From positions 92,139 to 156,138 of the forward strand of contig NZ_FCOI02000018.1 of NCBI RefSeq assembly GCF_001544795.2: 64,000 bases of DNA, written 5' to 3'. Under the pieces are notes generated by a model. It was not told the DNA's origin. It searched no databases and worked only from the letters and a program-made list of their open reading frames with translations. The translations under genes and the position numbers were made by a program. Source of the stretch: Caballeronia temeraria (lineage in GTDB: Bacteria; Pseudomonadota; Gammaproteobacteria; Burkholderiales; Burkholderiaceae). Below, piece after piece: positions 53,501 to 62,433 of the stretch. Positions within the stretch are counted from its first letter, which is position 1. The number at the start of each line of letters is the position of its first letter.

Positions 53501-54726
53501 TGCGCGCCTTCCCGCGCAAAATAACGCTGCAGGAGTGCGGGCGGCACATCGTTCGCGATGGAAAGCGGATACGAGCCTGTGCGCGCGCGCACGATCGCCG
53601 CTTCGTCAATGTCCGTGGCAAAAACCTGGATAGAGCGGCCCGAGGCCGCCGCATCACGAGCCTGCACCAGCTGCAGCGAGATGGAGTAGGCCTCTTCACC
53701 GGTGGCACAACCCGCAATCCATACCCGCACCTGCCCGTCGCCGGGTTCCTGCGCGAACAGCGTCGCGATTACGTCCCGGTCGAGGAAGTCGAATGCGTCG
53801 CGATCCCGGAAAAATTGGGTGACGCCAATCAGCATGTCGCCGAGCAATGCATTTGCCTCGTCGGATGTCGCGCGCAGGAAGTCGCGGTATCCAATCAGGT
53901 CGCGCTGGCCGTTCACCTGCATGCGCCGCTCGATACGCCGTAGAACCGTCGCCCGCTTGTAGAGCCGGAAGTCATGCCCGGTGCGCACGCGCAGATGCAT
54001 CAAAATGTCAGACAAAGCGCGTTCGGAGTCATTGGCGGGCGGCCTCGCGCCGCTAAGCGCCGCATCCGCCGCCTCCAGGTTCTGCATCTCGATGCGCTGC
54101 GCACTGGCCCACAGCTCGAGTAGGCGCTGCGGCATATCGGCAACCGGGAGTACGATGTCGACTTGATTCGTGGCAATGGCGTGCAGAGGCATCTCCGGAT
54201 GTTCGGCATCGCTCGGTGCCTGGGCCAGCGTGATACCGCCTCCCCCCTTGATGCGGCTGAGGCCTGCCGCGCCGTCCGACCCTGCACCCGACAGCACGAT
54301 GCCGATCGCTGACCGGTCGTGGGTGTCGGCCAGCGTCCGGAAAAAATGATCGATCGTGAAGGCTGGCCCGGAAGACGGTTCCTGACCGGTCGCCCTTAGG
54401 CAGCCATCGGACATTTCGAGCCGCTTGCCGGGCGCGATCACGTAGATGTGGTTTTTTTCGATGGGCACGGTCGATGTCACCTGCTGCACCAACATGCCGG
54501 TTGTGCGTTGCACGATGTCGTCGACATGGCTTGCATGTTCGGCCGCCAGATGGACAACCACTACGAAGGCCATGTCCATGCCGGTCGGGGCATTCTCGAA
54601 GAACGTCTGTAGGGCGCTTACGCCGCCTGCAGACGCGCCGATACCCACCACGGGAAAATGCAGGTCACTCTTTACTGTGTGCGGCGAACCGGTCACCGTC
54701 TTGACTGTTTGCTTCTGCCGTGACAT
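50557..54726 (-). CDS. CheB-CheR-PAS-histidine kinase-receiver hybrid protein
   Basis: 1,389 residues from the ATG at 54726, with AGGAG seven bases upstream; an ATG at 54756 is poorer. Domains in order: CheB methylesterase (about 25-205; GIGASAGGVSAL, VLSGAGSDGAAGL), CheR methyltransferase (about 215-480; VWIAGCATGEEAYS), a long coiled coil with repeated EEL segments (about 690-790), two PAS domains (about 800-1035), HisKA (VLSHELKHPLNLIG), ATPase (DNGLGIDG, GGLGIGLALVKQL) and a receiver (LVEDDRDTVASL, DIGLPDMDGFELM). It is a soluble sensor linking chemoreceptor-like methylation chemistry to phosphorelay. No chemoreceptor, CheA or CheY gene is near. Confidence 0.93.
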   Translation of the reverse strand: MSRQKQTVKTVTGSPHTVKSDLHFPVVGIGASAGGVSALQTFFENAPTGMDMAFVVVVHLAAEHASHVDDIVQRTTGMLVQQVTSTVPIEKNHIYVIAPGKRLEMSDGCLRATGQEPSSGPAFTIDHFFRTLADTHDRSAIGIVLSGAGSDGAAGLSRIKGGGGITLAQAPSDAEHPEMPLHAIATNQVDIVLPVADMPQRLLELWASAQRIEMQNLEAADAALSGARPPANDSERALSDILMHLRVRTGHDFRLYKRATVLRRIERRMQVNGQRDLIGYRDFLRATSDEANALLGDMLIGVTQFFRDRDAFDFLDRDVIATLFAQEPGDGQVRVWIAGCATGEEAYSISLQLVQARDAAASGRSIQVFATDIDEAAIVRARTGSYPLSIANDVPPALLQRYFAREGAHYVIAKAVRERILFAPHSLLRDPPFSHVDLISCRNVLIYLERAVQRQILELFHFALRPGGFLFLGTAESADAADDLFAVVDKKCRIYRARAVTHRAKPAVGFPSLLRGEGGALNERTVPEVPLRAPPSPAQRSFSLTELHQRALETYAPPSVIIDRESNVVHLSDNAGRFLRHAGGELSSNIMTLVLPDLRLDLRTAIFRALQTGTSVEARRVKWVHEPRVSWINMTVRPFHDQVANAEFLLVVFDEVAGHMTDEEQTETTGQDPVLAQLEHELQHSREQLATIIEQYETSVEELKASNEELQAINEELRSTSEELESSKEELQSVNEELTTANAEMQARIEDTAKANDDLHNIIASSEIATVFVDKEIRIKRFTPNATAIFNLIDTDLGRSLFHITHSLRYPTLADDVRQSFESLRLTEREIQSEAGRWYLMRLLPYRTADDHIDGAVITLIDITDRHRAEEAARAGEQRLRLVAQSTKDYAIIIQDRAGLIASWNAGAERIFGYSEDEVIGQDIELIYEPNDRQALVPARERDTAAKQGRADDERWHRTKEGRRLYCSGVLTPIADSSFSGFAKIMRDLTARKQREDANREALAREQAAREQALSSNQLKDEFIAVLSHELKHPLNLIGVKAEMLPRLPEVRHIAAVRDAAASIRQAVRSQAQIIDDLLDLSRVQTGKMALEVSRVDLAAMLSSITDACEQDALARGIVMRTHLPQEPTVTLADPVRCEQIVWNLVSNALKFTDSSGQIDLHLSHEGRMLRIDVADNGLGIDGALLPYVFDMFRQGPRDRTRGGLGIGLALVKQLVEMHGGRIKAESQGPGQGTRMTVWLPAATDERASSGDTAGTNRSIAGVRILLVEDDRDTVASLAALLELEGARVTAAANGLEALQILPDEPTDAIVSDIGLPDMDGFELMRRIRADARWTGVRAVALTGHGREDDIQAARDAGFDRHLAKPLDFQQLLDALGGLAPDVGTKAAN

Positions 54727-55613
54727 TGCGCTTCTCCTCGTTTGGCGCGCGAACAATTAGGCGCCGTGCAACCAGCCCGATATTCTTTCATGCGCGACAA
54801 CTAGCCGCGCTCATTTTAGGGGCAACGACGCGCGCTGCCTCCTCGACGCGGCTGCCGACTGAAGACTGCGCCAGTTCCATCCCGCAGATGCTCGCGTCCG
54901 CCTCCGTGCCAGACGCATGAATGATCGTCCGGGTGATCGTCCACAGGAAGTGCGGTGGACCCGTTGCCGCTGGACAGTACATCGATTCGAAAAATGTCGC
55001 CGACCGGCTGACTCGACTGCGACGGGGGCGTGACCCGACGCCGGAGTGTCAATTCCTGTCTGGACGTCCCGACCAACACCTTGCGACGGGTCCTTCTCGT
55101 CTACAACCACTATGTTGTTCTCAAAGGGCTCTCCTTGCCGGATGTTGAGGCTTTACCCGTAGCGTCGCGCCGGAAGGCGGCGGTGGCGACCACGGTCCCA
55201 ACAGCGGCGGCTTCGACCACGGGGATATGGGACGTTGACCTATACGCTTAAACGACGGCCGGTGTCTCCGGCGGTTATCGGGTAGTGGCTGGAGTAAACA
55301 GGACGCGGGAGTTCGAAAAGGCGGAAGGGCGCGGCAGAATCTGCAGTACATCGAGCGCCTGAAAGTCCTCCAGGCCGTTGATCTGCCCCACGGCCGCGTG
55401 GAGTCATCCGCGCGCCTTCGCGCGTTTCAATGAGCGTCTGACAGAATGGAAAAATGGCAGAGTAATACGCGCCATTGCCATAATCCTTCAAATCAATACG
55501 GCAGCCTAAAAGGAGCTTGGCAGCTATCAGTAGTGGGCCCGGTATGTGACGTCGCGTCTGCGAGTAAAGTCGGAGTCGTGGCCCTGCGTTCCGCAATTCT
55601 CGGAACCCTTGGC
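54727..55613. other. 887 bp without a supported gene
   Basis: Holds the promoter of the hybrid kinase gene. Several open frames occur by GC bias, but none has a good start or host-like codon use. One minus-strand frame (55240-55560) has a protein-like stretch (PGPLLIAAKLLLGCRIDLKD then YYSAIFPFCQTLIE) but mixed third positions, so I left it out. It may be a gene remnant. Confidence 0.4.
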
Positions 55614-56534
55614 TCATCGCCTCAAGGTCTCCAATAACAGCTGCCGAAACCATCGGTTGCCTTCGTCCGACCCATAAAGCTCATGCCAGTGAATCGTCGA
55701 TTCAAAATGCGGTAGGTCAATGGGCGGCGGGTACACCGCGAATTGATTTGCGTCGTTGAAGATATCAGCGACGCCGCGAGGCAGCGTTACCATCCAGTCG
55801 GTGCGCAAAAGTATTTCTGGCGTTACGTTGAAGTGAGACACGCGCAGCGCAATGCGGCGGTACAGCCCGCCGAGCCGCAAAGACTCCTCGATCAACACGT
55901 GACTTCGATCCAAAGATGCGACTGCAACGTGGGACATTTGCTGGAACTGTTCCGCAGTGAGTCGCTTGGCTGGCAAGCCGGAGCGCTTGCGGGTCATGCA
56001 AGCGTATTCGTCTTTGAACAGCAGCGCGTGCTCGGTCGTCGTCTTCAGCGATGGCAGGTTGCCGATGGCGAAATCGAGCTGTCCAAGCCGCATGCGTTCT
56101 TCAACTTCAGTCACAGGCACAGCTTCCGCTGCGATGCGAACGCGCGGCGCAAGTTCTTGAAGCTTCTCGCAAATGGACGGTAGGAAAGCCTGCTCGCCAA
56201 CGTCCGACATCGAGACCCGGAATTCCCGCGTGCTCGTCGCCGGATCGAACGGTTCGCCGTGACGCAACGCCTCCCTTGCGGCCGCGAGGGCCCGGCCGAT
56301 CGGATCCTTCAGCCGCTGTGCAACGGAGGTGGGCAACATGCCCTCCGGCGTGCGCACGAATAGTGGGTCATCGAACATTGCGCGAAGTCGTCCCAATGCG
56401 TAGCTCGTCGCCGGCTGGGAGAGGCCCAAGCGCTTGCCCGCATGGGTCAGGCTCCTTTCTTCCAGGACCGCTTGAAACACGCGAAGCAAGTTCAGGTCGA
56501 CCTTATTGAAATCCGCCACGTTTATACCGCCCAT
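55614..56534 (-). CDS. LysR-family regulator of the catabolic operon
   Basis: 306 residues from the ATG at 56534; the frame extends to 56675. The HTH reads LLRVFQAVLEERSLTHAGKR and LSQPATSYALGRLRAMF, of the NodD/LinR-like LysR branch. The effector domain contains EFRVSMSDVGEQAFLPS and a DWMVTLPRGVADIF end. It is divergent from the acyl-CoA ligase operon (start 56610), which it probably induces when an aromatic or other acid is present. Confidence 0.88.
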   Translation of the reverse strand: MGGINVADFNKVDLNLLRVFQAVLEERSLTHAGKRLGLSQPATSYALGRLRAMFDDPLFVRTPEGMLPTSVAQRLKDPIGRALAAAREALRHGEPFDPATSTREFRVSMSDVGEQAFLPSICEKLQELAPRVRIAAEAVPVTEVEERMRLGQLDFAIGNLPSLKTTTEHALLFKDEYACMTRKRSGLPAKRLTAEQFQQMSHVAVASLDRSHVLIEESLRLGGLYRRIALRVSHFNVTPEILLRTDWMVTLPRGVADIFNDANQFAVYPPPIDLPHFESTIHWHELYGSDEGNRWFRQLLLETLRR

Positions 56535-56609
56535 ATTATTTATGAATTTGACGGATAGTATAGGCAATCCTAGACTCGTTTCAAATTGGATGTGACGAGG
56601 CTGAGATTT

Positions 56610-58214
56610 ATGAACACGTTGGTCGAACCACTGGTGATTGCAGGAGCGCATCGCACGCTGCCTGATTTGTTGCAAAGCCGCGCTGCTCGCAACGGTGATG
56701 CTCCGCTCTTTTCTGATCGCGAAACAACTTGGACGGCACGCGACGCCGTTGAGGCAGCATCGAGACGCGCCGGTGCATTAGCAGCTTACGGAATTAAGCG
56801 GGGTGACCGTGTCGCGATCCTCTGCGGAAACCGGATCGAGTTCATGGAAATGGTGCTCGGGTGCGGATGGCTTGGCGCGGTTGCCGTGCCAATTAACACC
56901 GCCTCGCGTGGCATGCAGTTACAGCACATCTTGCGGAACTCCGGCGCCCGCCTCCTGGTGGCAGAGTCAAACCTAATCGAAGCGGTCAGGGCGCTGGACG
57001 AGGATGAACTCTCCCTCGAAACGATCTGGGTCATCGGTGAACCGCATGACGTCTCTGGACCCTCGCCGTTTGCGCAAGTGGGGCTTCCCCCGGGCGGCGA
57101 GCCGGTCGAAGCGGCGGCGCTTAGCGACGGCGATCCGTTCGTTATTCTTTACACGTCAGGCACGTCCGGGTTATCCAAGGGCGTCGTATGTCCCCATGCG
57201 CAGTTCTTCTGGTGGGGCACGCATACAGGAGGCGACCTTGAAGTGCGCGCCGGCGATGTGCTCTATACGTGTCTTCCCCTCTTTCACACAAACGCTCTCA
57301 ACAGTTTCTTCCAAGCTCTGATGCACGATGCACAGCTCATCGTCGAACGGCGTTTCTCGGCTAGCGGGTTCTTTGATTCGCTTGTCAGCACCGGCGCGAC
57401 GGTCACGTACGTGCTGGGCGCAATGGTTCCAATTCTTCTCTCACGGCCACCGTCGCCCAAGGAGCGCGAACACCGTGTTCGCGTAGCGCTTGCACCCGGC
57501 GTGCCCCCGCAGTTTCAGAACGCATTCACAGAACGCTGCGGCATCGGTCTTGTCGACGGCTACGGCTCGACCGAGACGAATTCGGTCATCGGCGGCAAGC
57601 TGAACACACGCCGTGCGGGATTCATGGGCAAACTCGCGCACGGCTTCGACGCGCGCGTCGTCGATGAGAACGACCAGCCGGTGCCGGACGGCGAGGCAGG
57701 CGAGCTCGTCTTGCGTGCGGATCAACCCTTCGCGTTTGCGAGCGGCTATTTCGGCATGCCGGAGAAGACCGTTGAGGCGTGGCGCAACCTCTGGTTTCAC
57801 ACGGGCGATCGCGTCGTGCGTAGTGAGGATGGCTATTTCAGGTTCGTTGACCGACAGAAAGACGCGATCCGTCGACGCGGCGAGAACATTTCCTCGTTCG
57901 AGGTCGAGCAGGTCTTGCTCAGCCATCCCGCCGTCGAGCTGGCCGCAGTTTTTGCTGTGCAATCGTCTCTTGCAGAGGACGAAGTCATGGCCGCCATCGT
58001 TCTGCGCGAGGGCCGCACGCTCGATCCGCTCGAACTCATCAAGTTTTGCGAGCCGCGCATGCCTTACTTCGCCGTCCCACGCTATCTGGATTTCAGGCCC
58101 GATGTCCCAAAGACGGAGAACGGCAAGATCATGAAGTACAAGTTGCGCGAAACCGGCGTGACTTCGACGACGTGGGACCTTGAAGAGTCAGGCTATCGAC
58201 TAAAGCGCTCCTAA
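56610..58214 (+). CDS. AMP-forming acyl-CoA ligase (CaiC-like)
   Basis: 534 residues from the ATG at 56610. The ATP/AMP motif is FVILYTSGTSGLSKGVV (about residue 180), followed by DGYGSTETNS, the RTGD-type HTGDRVVRSEDGYFRFVD, and the catalytic lysine in PKTENGKIMKYKLRETG near the end. It should activate a carboxylic acid to its CoA thioester in the cytoplasm. It is the first gene of the operon. The substrate is unknown; CaiC-like enzymes act on crotonobetaine or short aromatic acids. Confidence 0.92.
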   Translation: MNTLVEPLVIAGAHRTLPDLLQSRAARNGDAPLFSDRETTWTARDAVEAASRRAGALAAYGIKRGDRVAILCGNRIEFMEMVLGCGWLGAVAVPINTASRGMQLQHILRNSGARLLVAESNLIEAVRALDEDELSLETIWVIGEPHDVSGPSPFAQVGLPPGGEPVEAAALSDGDPFVILYTSGTSGLSKGVVCPHAQFFWWGTHTGGDLEVRAGDVLYTCLPLFHTNALNSFFQALMHDAQLIVERRFSASGFFDSLVSTGATVTYVLGAMVPILLSRPPSPKEREHRVRVALAPGVPPQFQNAFTERCGIGLVDGYGSTETNSVIGGKLNTRRAGFMGKLAHGFDARVVDENDQPVPDGEAGELVLRADQPFAFASGYFGMPEKTVEAWRNLWFHTGDRVVRSEDGYFRFVDRQKDAIRRRGENISSFEVEQVLLSHPAVELAAVFAVQSSLAEDEVMAAIVLREGRTLDPLELIKFCEPRMPYFAVPRYLDFRPDVPKTENGKIMKYKLRETGVTSTTWDLEESGYRLKRS

Positions 58215-58336
58215 ATCGCGAACAGCTGCAACGCGAATATCGTTTCCCTCCCGTCGTCGGTCGACCCGATCCCAAGGGGGCGAACGCAACTCCATCGTCA
58301 CCTTTCAGTGTCCTCGGGGCACACCCGGAGTAAGAG

Positions 58337-59677
58337 ATGGCAAGCATGCAAACCCTGTCGGCCCAGGCCGCCCACTCAGACGGATCGACCGCCGAAGTAG
58401 CGGGCCATGTCGATCAAAAGTCGCTTCGACGTATCGTGATGGCATCGGTCGCGGGCAACGCGCTCGAGTGGTACGACTTCTTTCTCTATAGCACGGCTGC
58501 CGCGCTCGTCTTTGGCGAGCTCTTTTTCCCGAAAGGAACGGACCCGCTCATCGGCACGCTCGGTGCGTTCGCCGGCTTTGCAGTCGGCTTCGCTGCGCGC
58601 CCGCTTGGGGGCGTTATCTTCGGTCACATCGGAGACCGCTTCGGCCGGAAGGGGGCGTTGGTATGGACGCTCTCCATCATGGGGGGCGCGACCTTCCTGA
58701 TCGGTGTCCTGCCAACGTATGCACACGTAGGCATGTGGGCGCCCGCGTTACTAATGGCGCTGCGCATTCTGCAAGGCGTCGCTGCAGGCGGCGAATGGGG
58801 CGGCGGTGTCCTGATGATCAGCGAGTCCGCTCCGCCCGAAAAGCGCGGCTTCTACGCATCGCTGAGCCAGATCGGCGTGGGCGGCGGTTTCGTGTTGTCT
58901 GCCGTAATATTTTTTATCGTGCAGATGTTGCCGAAGGACGCTTTCATGAGCTGGGGCTGGCGGGTGCCGTTCCTTCTCTCGATTCTGATTTTCGGCGTAG
59001 GTGTCTACATTCGCTCGAAGTTGCCCGAGAGCGCGGAGTTCACCAGTACACAGGCTGCGGGCAAGAAAACACACACGCCCGTGCTTGACGTCATCCGCAA
59101 GCACCCGCGCGAGATTCTGCTGGCAATGGGATTGCGCGTGGCCGAGAACGGTGGCTCTTACATCATGCTCGCCTTCGCGCTCGCCTATGGCAAGTTCATC
59201 GGTGTGTCGAGCCAGGTCATGCTCGCTGGGGTGATCGTCTCGATGAGCGTTGAACTTTTTGCGATGCTGCTGTGGGGGCGGCTGTCGGACCGAGTGGGCC
59301 GCAAGCCCGTCTACCTGATCGGCGCATTGGGGCTCGTTGCAATTGCCTTTCCCTTCTTTTGGCTCATTGACACCAAGGTTCCGGCGCTTATCTGGCTCGC
59401 GTTCCTGCTCGGAAATGCGATCTGTCATGGAGCGATGGTCGGCACGCAGCCAAGCCTGATGGGTGAGCTCTTCAGTACCGAGGTGCGTTATTCAGGCATG
59501 GCGCTGGGACATGAGGTGGCATCCGTATTCGCGGGTGGGCTTGCGCCGATGCTCGCGACTGCGTTGCTCGCGCATTACCACGCGGCATGGCCCGTCGCGC
59601 TGATGATGATGGGGATGGGTCTCATCACGGTCATCGCGCTCGTCTTCACGCGTGAAACCGTCGCCAAACGCGCTTGA
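58337..59677 (+). CDS. MFS transporter, metabolite:H+ symporter (MHS) family
   Basis: 446 residues with twelve predicted helices. The MHS signatures VAGNALEWYDFFLYSTAAAL, IFGHIGDRFGRKGAL (loop 2-3) and GEWGGGVLMISE are present. Family members import dicarboxylates, shikimate or aromatic acids by proton symport. It lies 122 bases after the ligase gene in the same direction and probably takes up the operon substrate. Confidence 0.92.
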   Translation: MASMQTLSAQAAHSDGSTAEVAGHVDQKSLRRIVMASVAGNALEWYDFFLYSTAAALVFGELFFPKGTDPLIGTLGAFAGFAVGFAARPLGGVIFGHIGDRFGRKGALVWTLSIMGGATFLIGVLPTYAHVGMWAPALLMALRILQGVAAGGEWGGGVLMISESAPPEKRGFYASLSQIGVGGGFVLSAVIFFIVQMLPKDAFMSWGWRVPFLLSILIFGVGVYIRSKLPESAEFTSTQAAGKKTHTPVLDVIRKHPREILLAMGLRVAENGGSYIMLAFALAYGKFIGVSSQVMLAGVIVSMSVELFAMLLWGRLSDRVGRKPVYLIGALGLVAIAFPFFWLIDTKVPALIWLAFLLGNAICHGAMVGTQPSLMGELFSTEVRYSGMALGHEVASVFAGGLAPMLATALLAHYHAAWPVALMMMGMGLITVIALVFTRETVAKRA

Positions 59678-59688
59678 GGAACGCCAAC

Positions 59689-60840
59689 ATGTCAGCATCC
59701 GATTTCGATGGGGTTGTCGTTGCGGCCGGCGTCGAGGTGCCTTACAGCCGGCAGCCGACGACCGGTTCAACTGGCGAGCTCCTCGCGCAAGCTTTCGGCT
59801 CGCTACTGCATGAATCTGGCTTCTCGGCGAAAGACATCGATGGTCTGGGAGTCGCTTCATTTACGCTTGGCCCCGATCACGGGATTGATCTAGCGTGGCG
59901 GCTCGGCCTGAGTCCTCGCTGGTGCATGGATGATTGCCACGGTGGTGCAAGCGGCATCAATCTGTTACAGCATGCGATTCGCGCGATTCAGCACGGTGAC
60001 GCGAACGTCATCGCGCTGGTCTCAGGCGACCAGTTCCAGCCTAGTGATTTCAAGAATCTCGTCGAAAACTACAATCTGACGACCCGCACCTGGCTACGGC
60101 CCTTGAAAAATGGTGGGCCGAACAGCGTATTCGCGATGCTCACGCAGCGACATGCCAGGCGTCATGGCCTCACGCGCGCCGACTATGGCGCAATATGTGT
60201 CGCCCAACGCGAATGGGCGAGCCTGAATCCCAAGGCTGTTTATCGGACGCCGATGTCTCTCGACGATTACCTGGCGGCACCGCTCGTGGCTGATCCGCTC
60301 GGGCGCCTCGACTGTGTGCCCGTCGTGGGTGGTGCAAACGCCATCCTGGTCACTCGCAATGACCTCGCGCGTGGCCCGGGAGCCGTCCGCATGCGGGCCC
60401 TCAAATGCTTGTACAACGCCGACCATCAGATGGGCGATGGGCTTGAGACATCGCTCAAACAGGTGGCAGCGGATCTGTGGCGACAGGCGGGCGTAAGTCC
60501 TGAAGACATCGATTTGGTGTCCGTATATGACGATTATCCGGTGATGGTCCTTGCGCAGCTGAGCGACCTCGGCTTTGCCGCCGACGGCGATATGTGTGCG
60601 CTCATCGCGAGGATCGCCTCGCGTACCTTGCCTGTCAATACCTCGGGCGGGCAGCTGTCCGTCGGGCAGGCGGGCGCCGCCGGGGGCATGCACGGGCTGG
60701 TCGAAGCCATCGCGCAGCTCCAGGGCAAAGCGGGCGATCGGCAGGTCAAGCACGCGAAGCTCGCTGTGGTGAGCGGATACGGCATGGTCGAGTATCGCTA
60801 CGGAATGTGCGCGAACGCCGTGGTGATGGAAAGAGCTTGA
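59689..60840 (+). CDS. thiolase-like (SCP2-type) enzyme, likely retro-aldolase or acyl-transferring
   Basis: 383 residues from the ATG at 59689. The overall SCP2-thiolase fold is present, but the usual active-site Cys position is within DDCHGGASGINLL, where GGAS is typical of Cys-lacking members such as Ltp2. The C-terminal motif NTSGGQLSVGQAGAAGGMHG carries the second His. Such proteins pair with a DUF35 partner, which follows immediately, and in steroid degradation the pair is a retro-aldolase. Whether this one is thiolase or aldolase cannot be settled from sequence. Confidence 0.85.
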   Translation: MSASDFDGVVVAAGVEVPYSRQPTTGSTGELLAQAFGSLLHESGFSAKDIDGLGVASFTLGPDHGIDLAWRLGLSPRWCMDDCHGGASGINLLQHAIRAIQHGDANVIALVSGDQFQPSDFKNLVENYNLTTRTWLRPLKNGGPNSVFAMLTQRHARRHGLTRADYGAICVAQREWASLNPKAVYRTPMSLDDYLAAPLVADPLGRLDCVPVVGGANAILVTRNDLARGPGAVRMRALKCLYNADHQMGDGLETSLKQVAADLWRQAGVSPEDIDLVSVYDDYPVMVLAQLSDLGFAADGDMCALIARIASRTLPVNTSGGQLSVGQAGAAGGMHGLVEAIAQLQGKAGDRQVKHAKLAVVSGYGMVEYRYGMCANAVVMERA

Positions 60841-60850
60841 GGAGCGAACG

Positions 60851-61153
60851 ATGAACCTCGACGTTACGCAATGCACGCAGTGCGGGTTGACGCTCTTTCC
60901 GGCTCGGTACTTTTGTCCGAGCTGTGGCAGCAACGCGTGGACGCGATGCACGGTTGAATCGGGAACGGTGATGGAATCGACCGTCGTACGGCACCGCGCG
61001 GGTGAACGCGACTCGCCCCCGATATATCTCGCGACCGTACGGACGGACGCGGGGCCTGTGGTGGTCGCGCGCCTGAACGCCGCGGTCCCGGACGGATCGG
61101 CGGTGCGGTTAGAGGTGCACGACGATCAATGCATCGTCGCCGTTGCAGTCTGA
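60851..61153 (+). CDS. DUF35 OB-fold zinc-ribbon partner protein
   Basis: 100 residues. The zinc ribbon has CTQCGLTLFPARYFCPSCG, that is CxxC-CxxC, followed by an OB-fold half. It begins 10 bases after the thiolase-like gene, with GGAG upstream, so the two should be coexpressed. DUF35 proteins form complexes with Cys-lacking thiolases and are needed for their activity. Confidence 0.9.
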   Translation: MNLDVTQCTQCGLTLFPARYFCPSCGSNAWTRCTVESGTVMESTVVRHRAGERDSPPIYLATVRTDAGPVVVARLNAAVPDGSAVRLEVHDDQCIVAVAV

Positions 61154-61214
61154 CATTGTGCGAACCAGCAGCAGATCTTAAGAAAAAACGTCGCTTTATA
61201 CCAGGGAGATCGTC

Positions 61215-62339
61215 GTGAGAATGTGCTTATTTGGGCTGTCGTTAGGATGCCTATTCGCATGCCAGGTTGCGCATGCTCAAAGTAGCGTGACGTTGTACGG
61301 GATCATCGACGACGGCCTGACCTGGTCGAGCAATCAAGGCGGTCACAGCGCGTGGCAGATGCAAGGGAGCATTTCGCAGGGCAACCGCTGGGGCTTGAGG
61401 GGACTCGAAGATCTCGGAGACGGCTGGTCCGCGCTATTCAAGCTGGAGAACGGCTTCAACGTGAACACGGGGACGTTGAGTCAGGGCGGGCGGCTCTTCG
61501 GCCGCCAGGCATACGTTGGTCTCTCGAGTACACGCTACGGTACGGTGACCATGGGTCGACAGGGCGAGGCCATTGGAGATTACATCGGCACGTTCTCGGC
61601 CAATGGCATGCTTCCGGGGGGCATTCTCTTTCCGCATCCAGGCGATCTCGATAACAATGGCATCGACTTTCGCCTGAACAACACCGTCAAATATGTGTCA
61701 CCGACCATTGCCGGGCTTACCGGCGTGGCGATGTACAGCTTCGGTGGCGTCGCTGGTGACTTCGCCCGAACGAGCGCGAAATCTTTTGCACTGACATACG
61801 CATACGGCGGGTTCCAGTTCGCCGGCGCCTATACGTCGATCGATCATCCCGCCCAGGCTGTTCCTGAAGGACTTTGGACTGCGTCCAACACTGTGAACGG
61901 GAACTACGGTCTTGCTGCAGGCAGCTATAAGGTGATCGGCGTGGGTGCGGCCTACAACTTCGGTCGGGCAACGATCAGTGCCGACTGGACGCACACGCAG
62001 TTCGGCGATCTCGACCCAACCTTAGGCGCCAAGATCGGCGGCCACGCAACGTTCAACATCGGCGAAATCGTCGGGCTTTATAAGCTCACACCGAGTTTGC
62101 AACTAGGCGCGGCGTACAGCTACACGGCGGGCCGCGTGTCGCAGACGGGTTATGCACCGGGCTATCACGAGGGCGATGCAAGCATCGACTACCTGCTTTC
62201 GGTACGTACTGACGTTTACGCCAGCGCAACTTACATGCACGCGACTGGCGGTGCGGTAGCCAACCTCGCACCCGTGCTCGCAGCATCCAGTTCGCCGAAT
62301 CAGGTCGCATTGCGAATAGGCATGCGTCACAAGTTCTGA
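61215..62339 (+). CDS. outer-membrane porin (Omp32/OpcP type)
   Basis: 374 residues. A signal peptide ends at VAHA. The mature protein begins QSSVTLYGIIDDGLTWSSN, the beta-barrel porin start of Burkholderiales, and continues with GFNVNTGTLSQGGRLFGRQ and alternating aromatic strands to the C-terminal Phe (GMRHKF). Start is a GTG at 61215 with GGGAG nearby; an ATG at 61221 is also possible. Its place in the operon suggests uptake of the catabolic substrate. Confidence 0.92.
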   Translation: MRMCLFGLSLGCLFACQVAHAQSSVTLYGIIDDGLTWSSNQGGHSAWQMQGSISQGNRWGLRGLEDLGDGWSALFKLENGFNVNTGTLSQGGRLFGRQAYVGLSSTRYGTVTMGRQGEAIGDYIGTFSANGMLPGGILFPHPGDLDNNGIDFRLNNTVKYVSPTIAGLTGVAMYSFGGVAGDFARTSAKSFALTYAYGGFQFAGAYTSIDHPAQAVPEGLWTASNTVNGNYGLAAGSYKVIGVGAAYNFGRATISADWTHTQFGDLDPTLGAKIGGHATFNIGEIVGLYKLTPSLQLGAAYSYTAGRVSQTGYAPGYHEGDASIDYLLSVRTDVYASATYMHATGGAVANLAPVLAASSSPNQVALRIGMRHKF

Positions 62340-62433
62340 GTGCGCGGGCGTTTTCGAGGACGAACATTCGTTGTAGCACGCCGGTAGAACTGACATCAGC
62401 AAAACAATAACGTTATCCGATGCGGAGGCACAT

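Noticed and set aside
50557..54726. Minus-strand hybrid as several separate genes
   Set aside because: One unbroken frame of 1,389 residues with domains in a known fusion order.
55240..55653. 137-codon minus-strand frame after the LysR gene
   Set aside because: Overlaps the LysR 3' end, no good start, and third positions do not show host bias.
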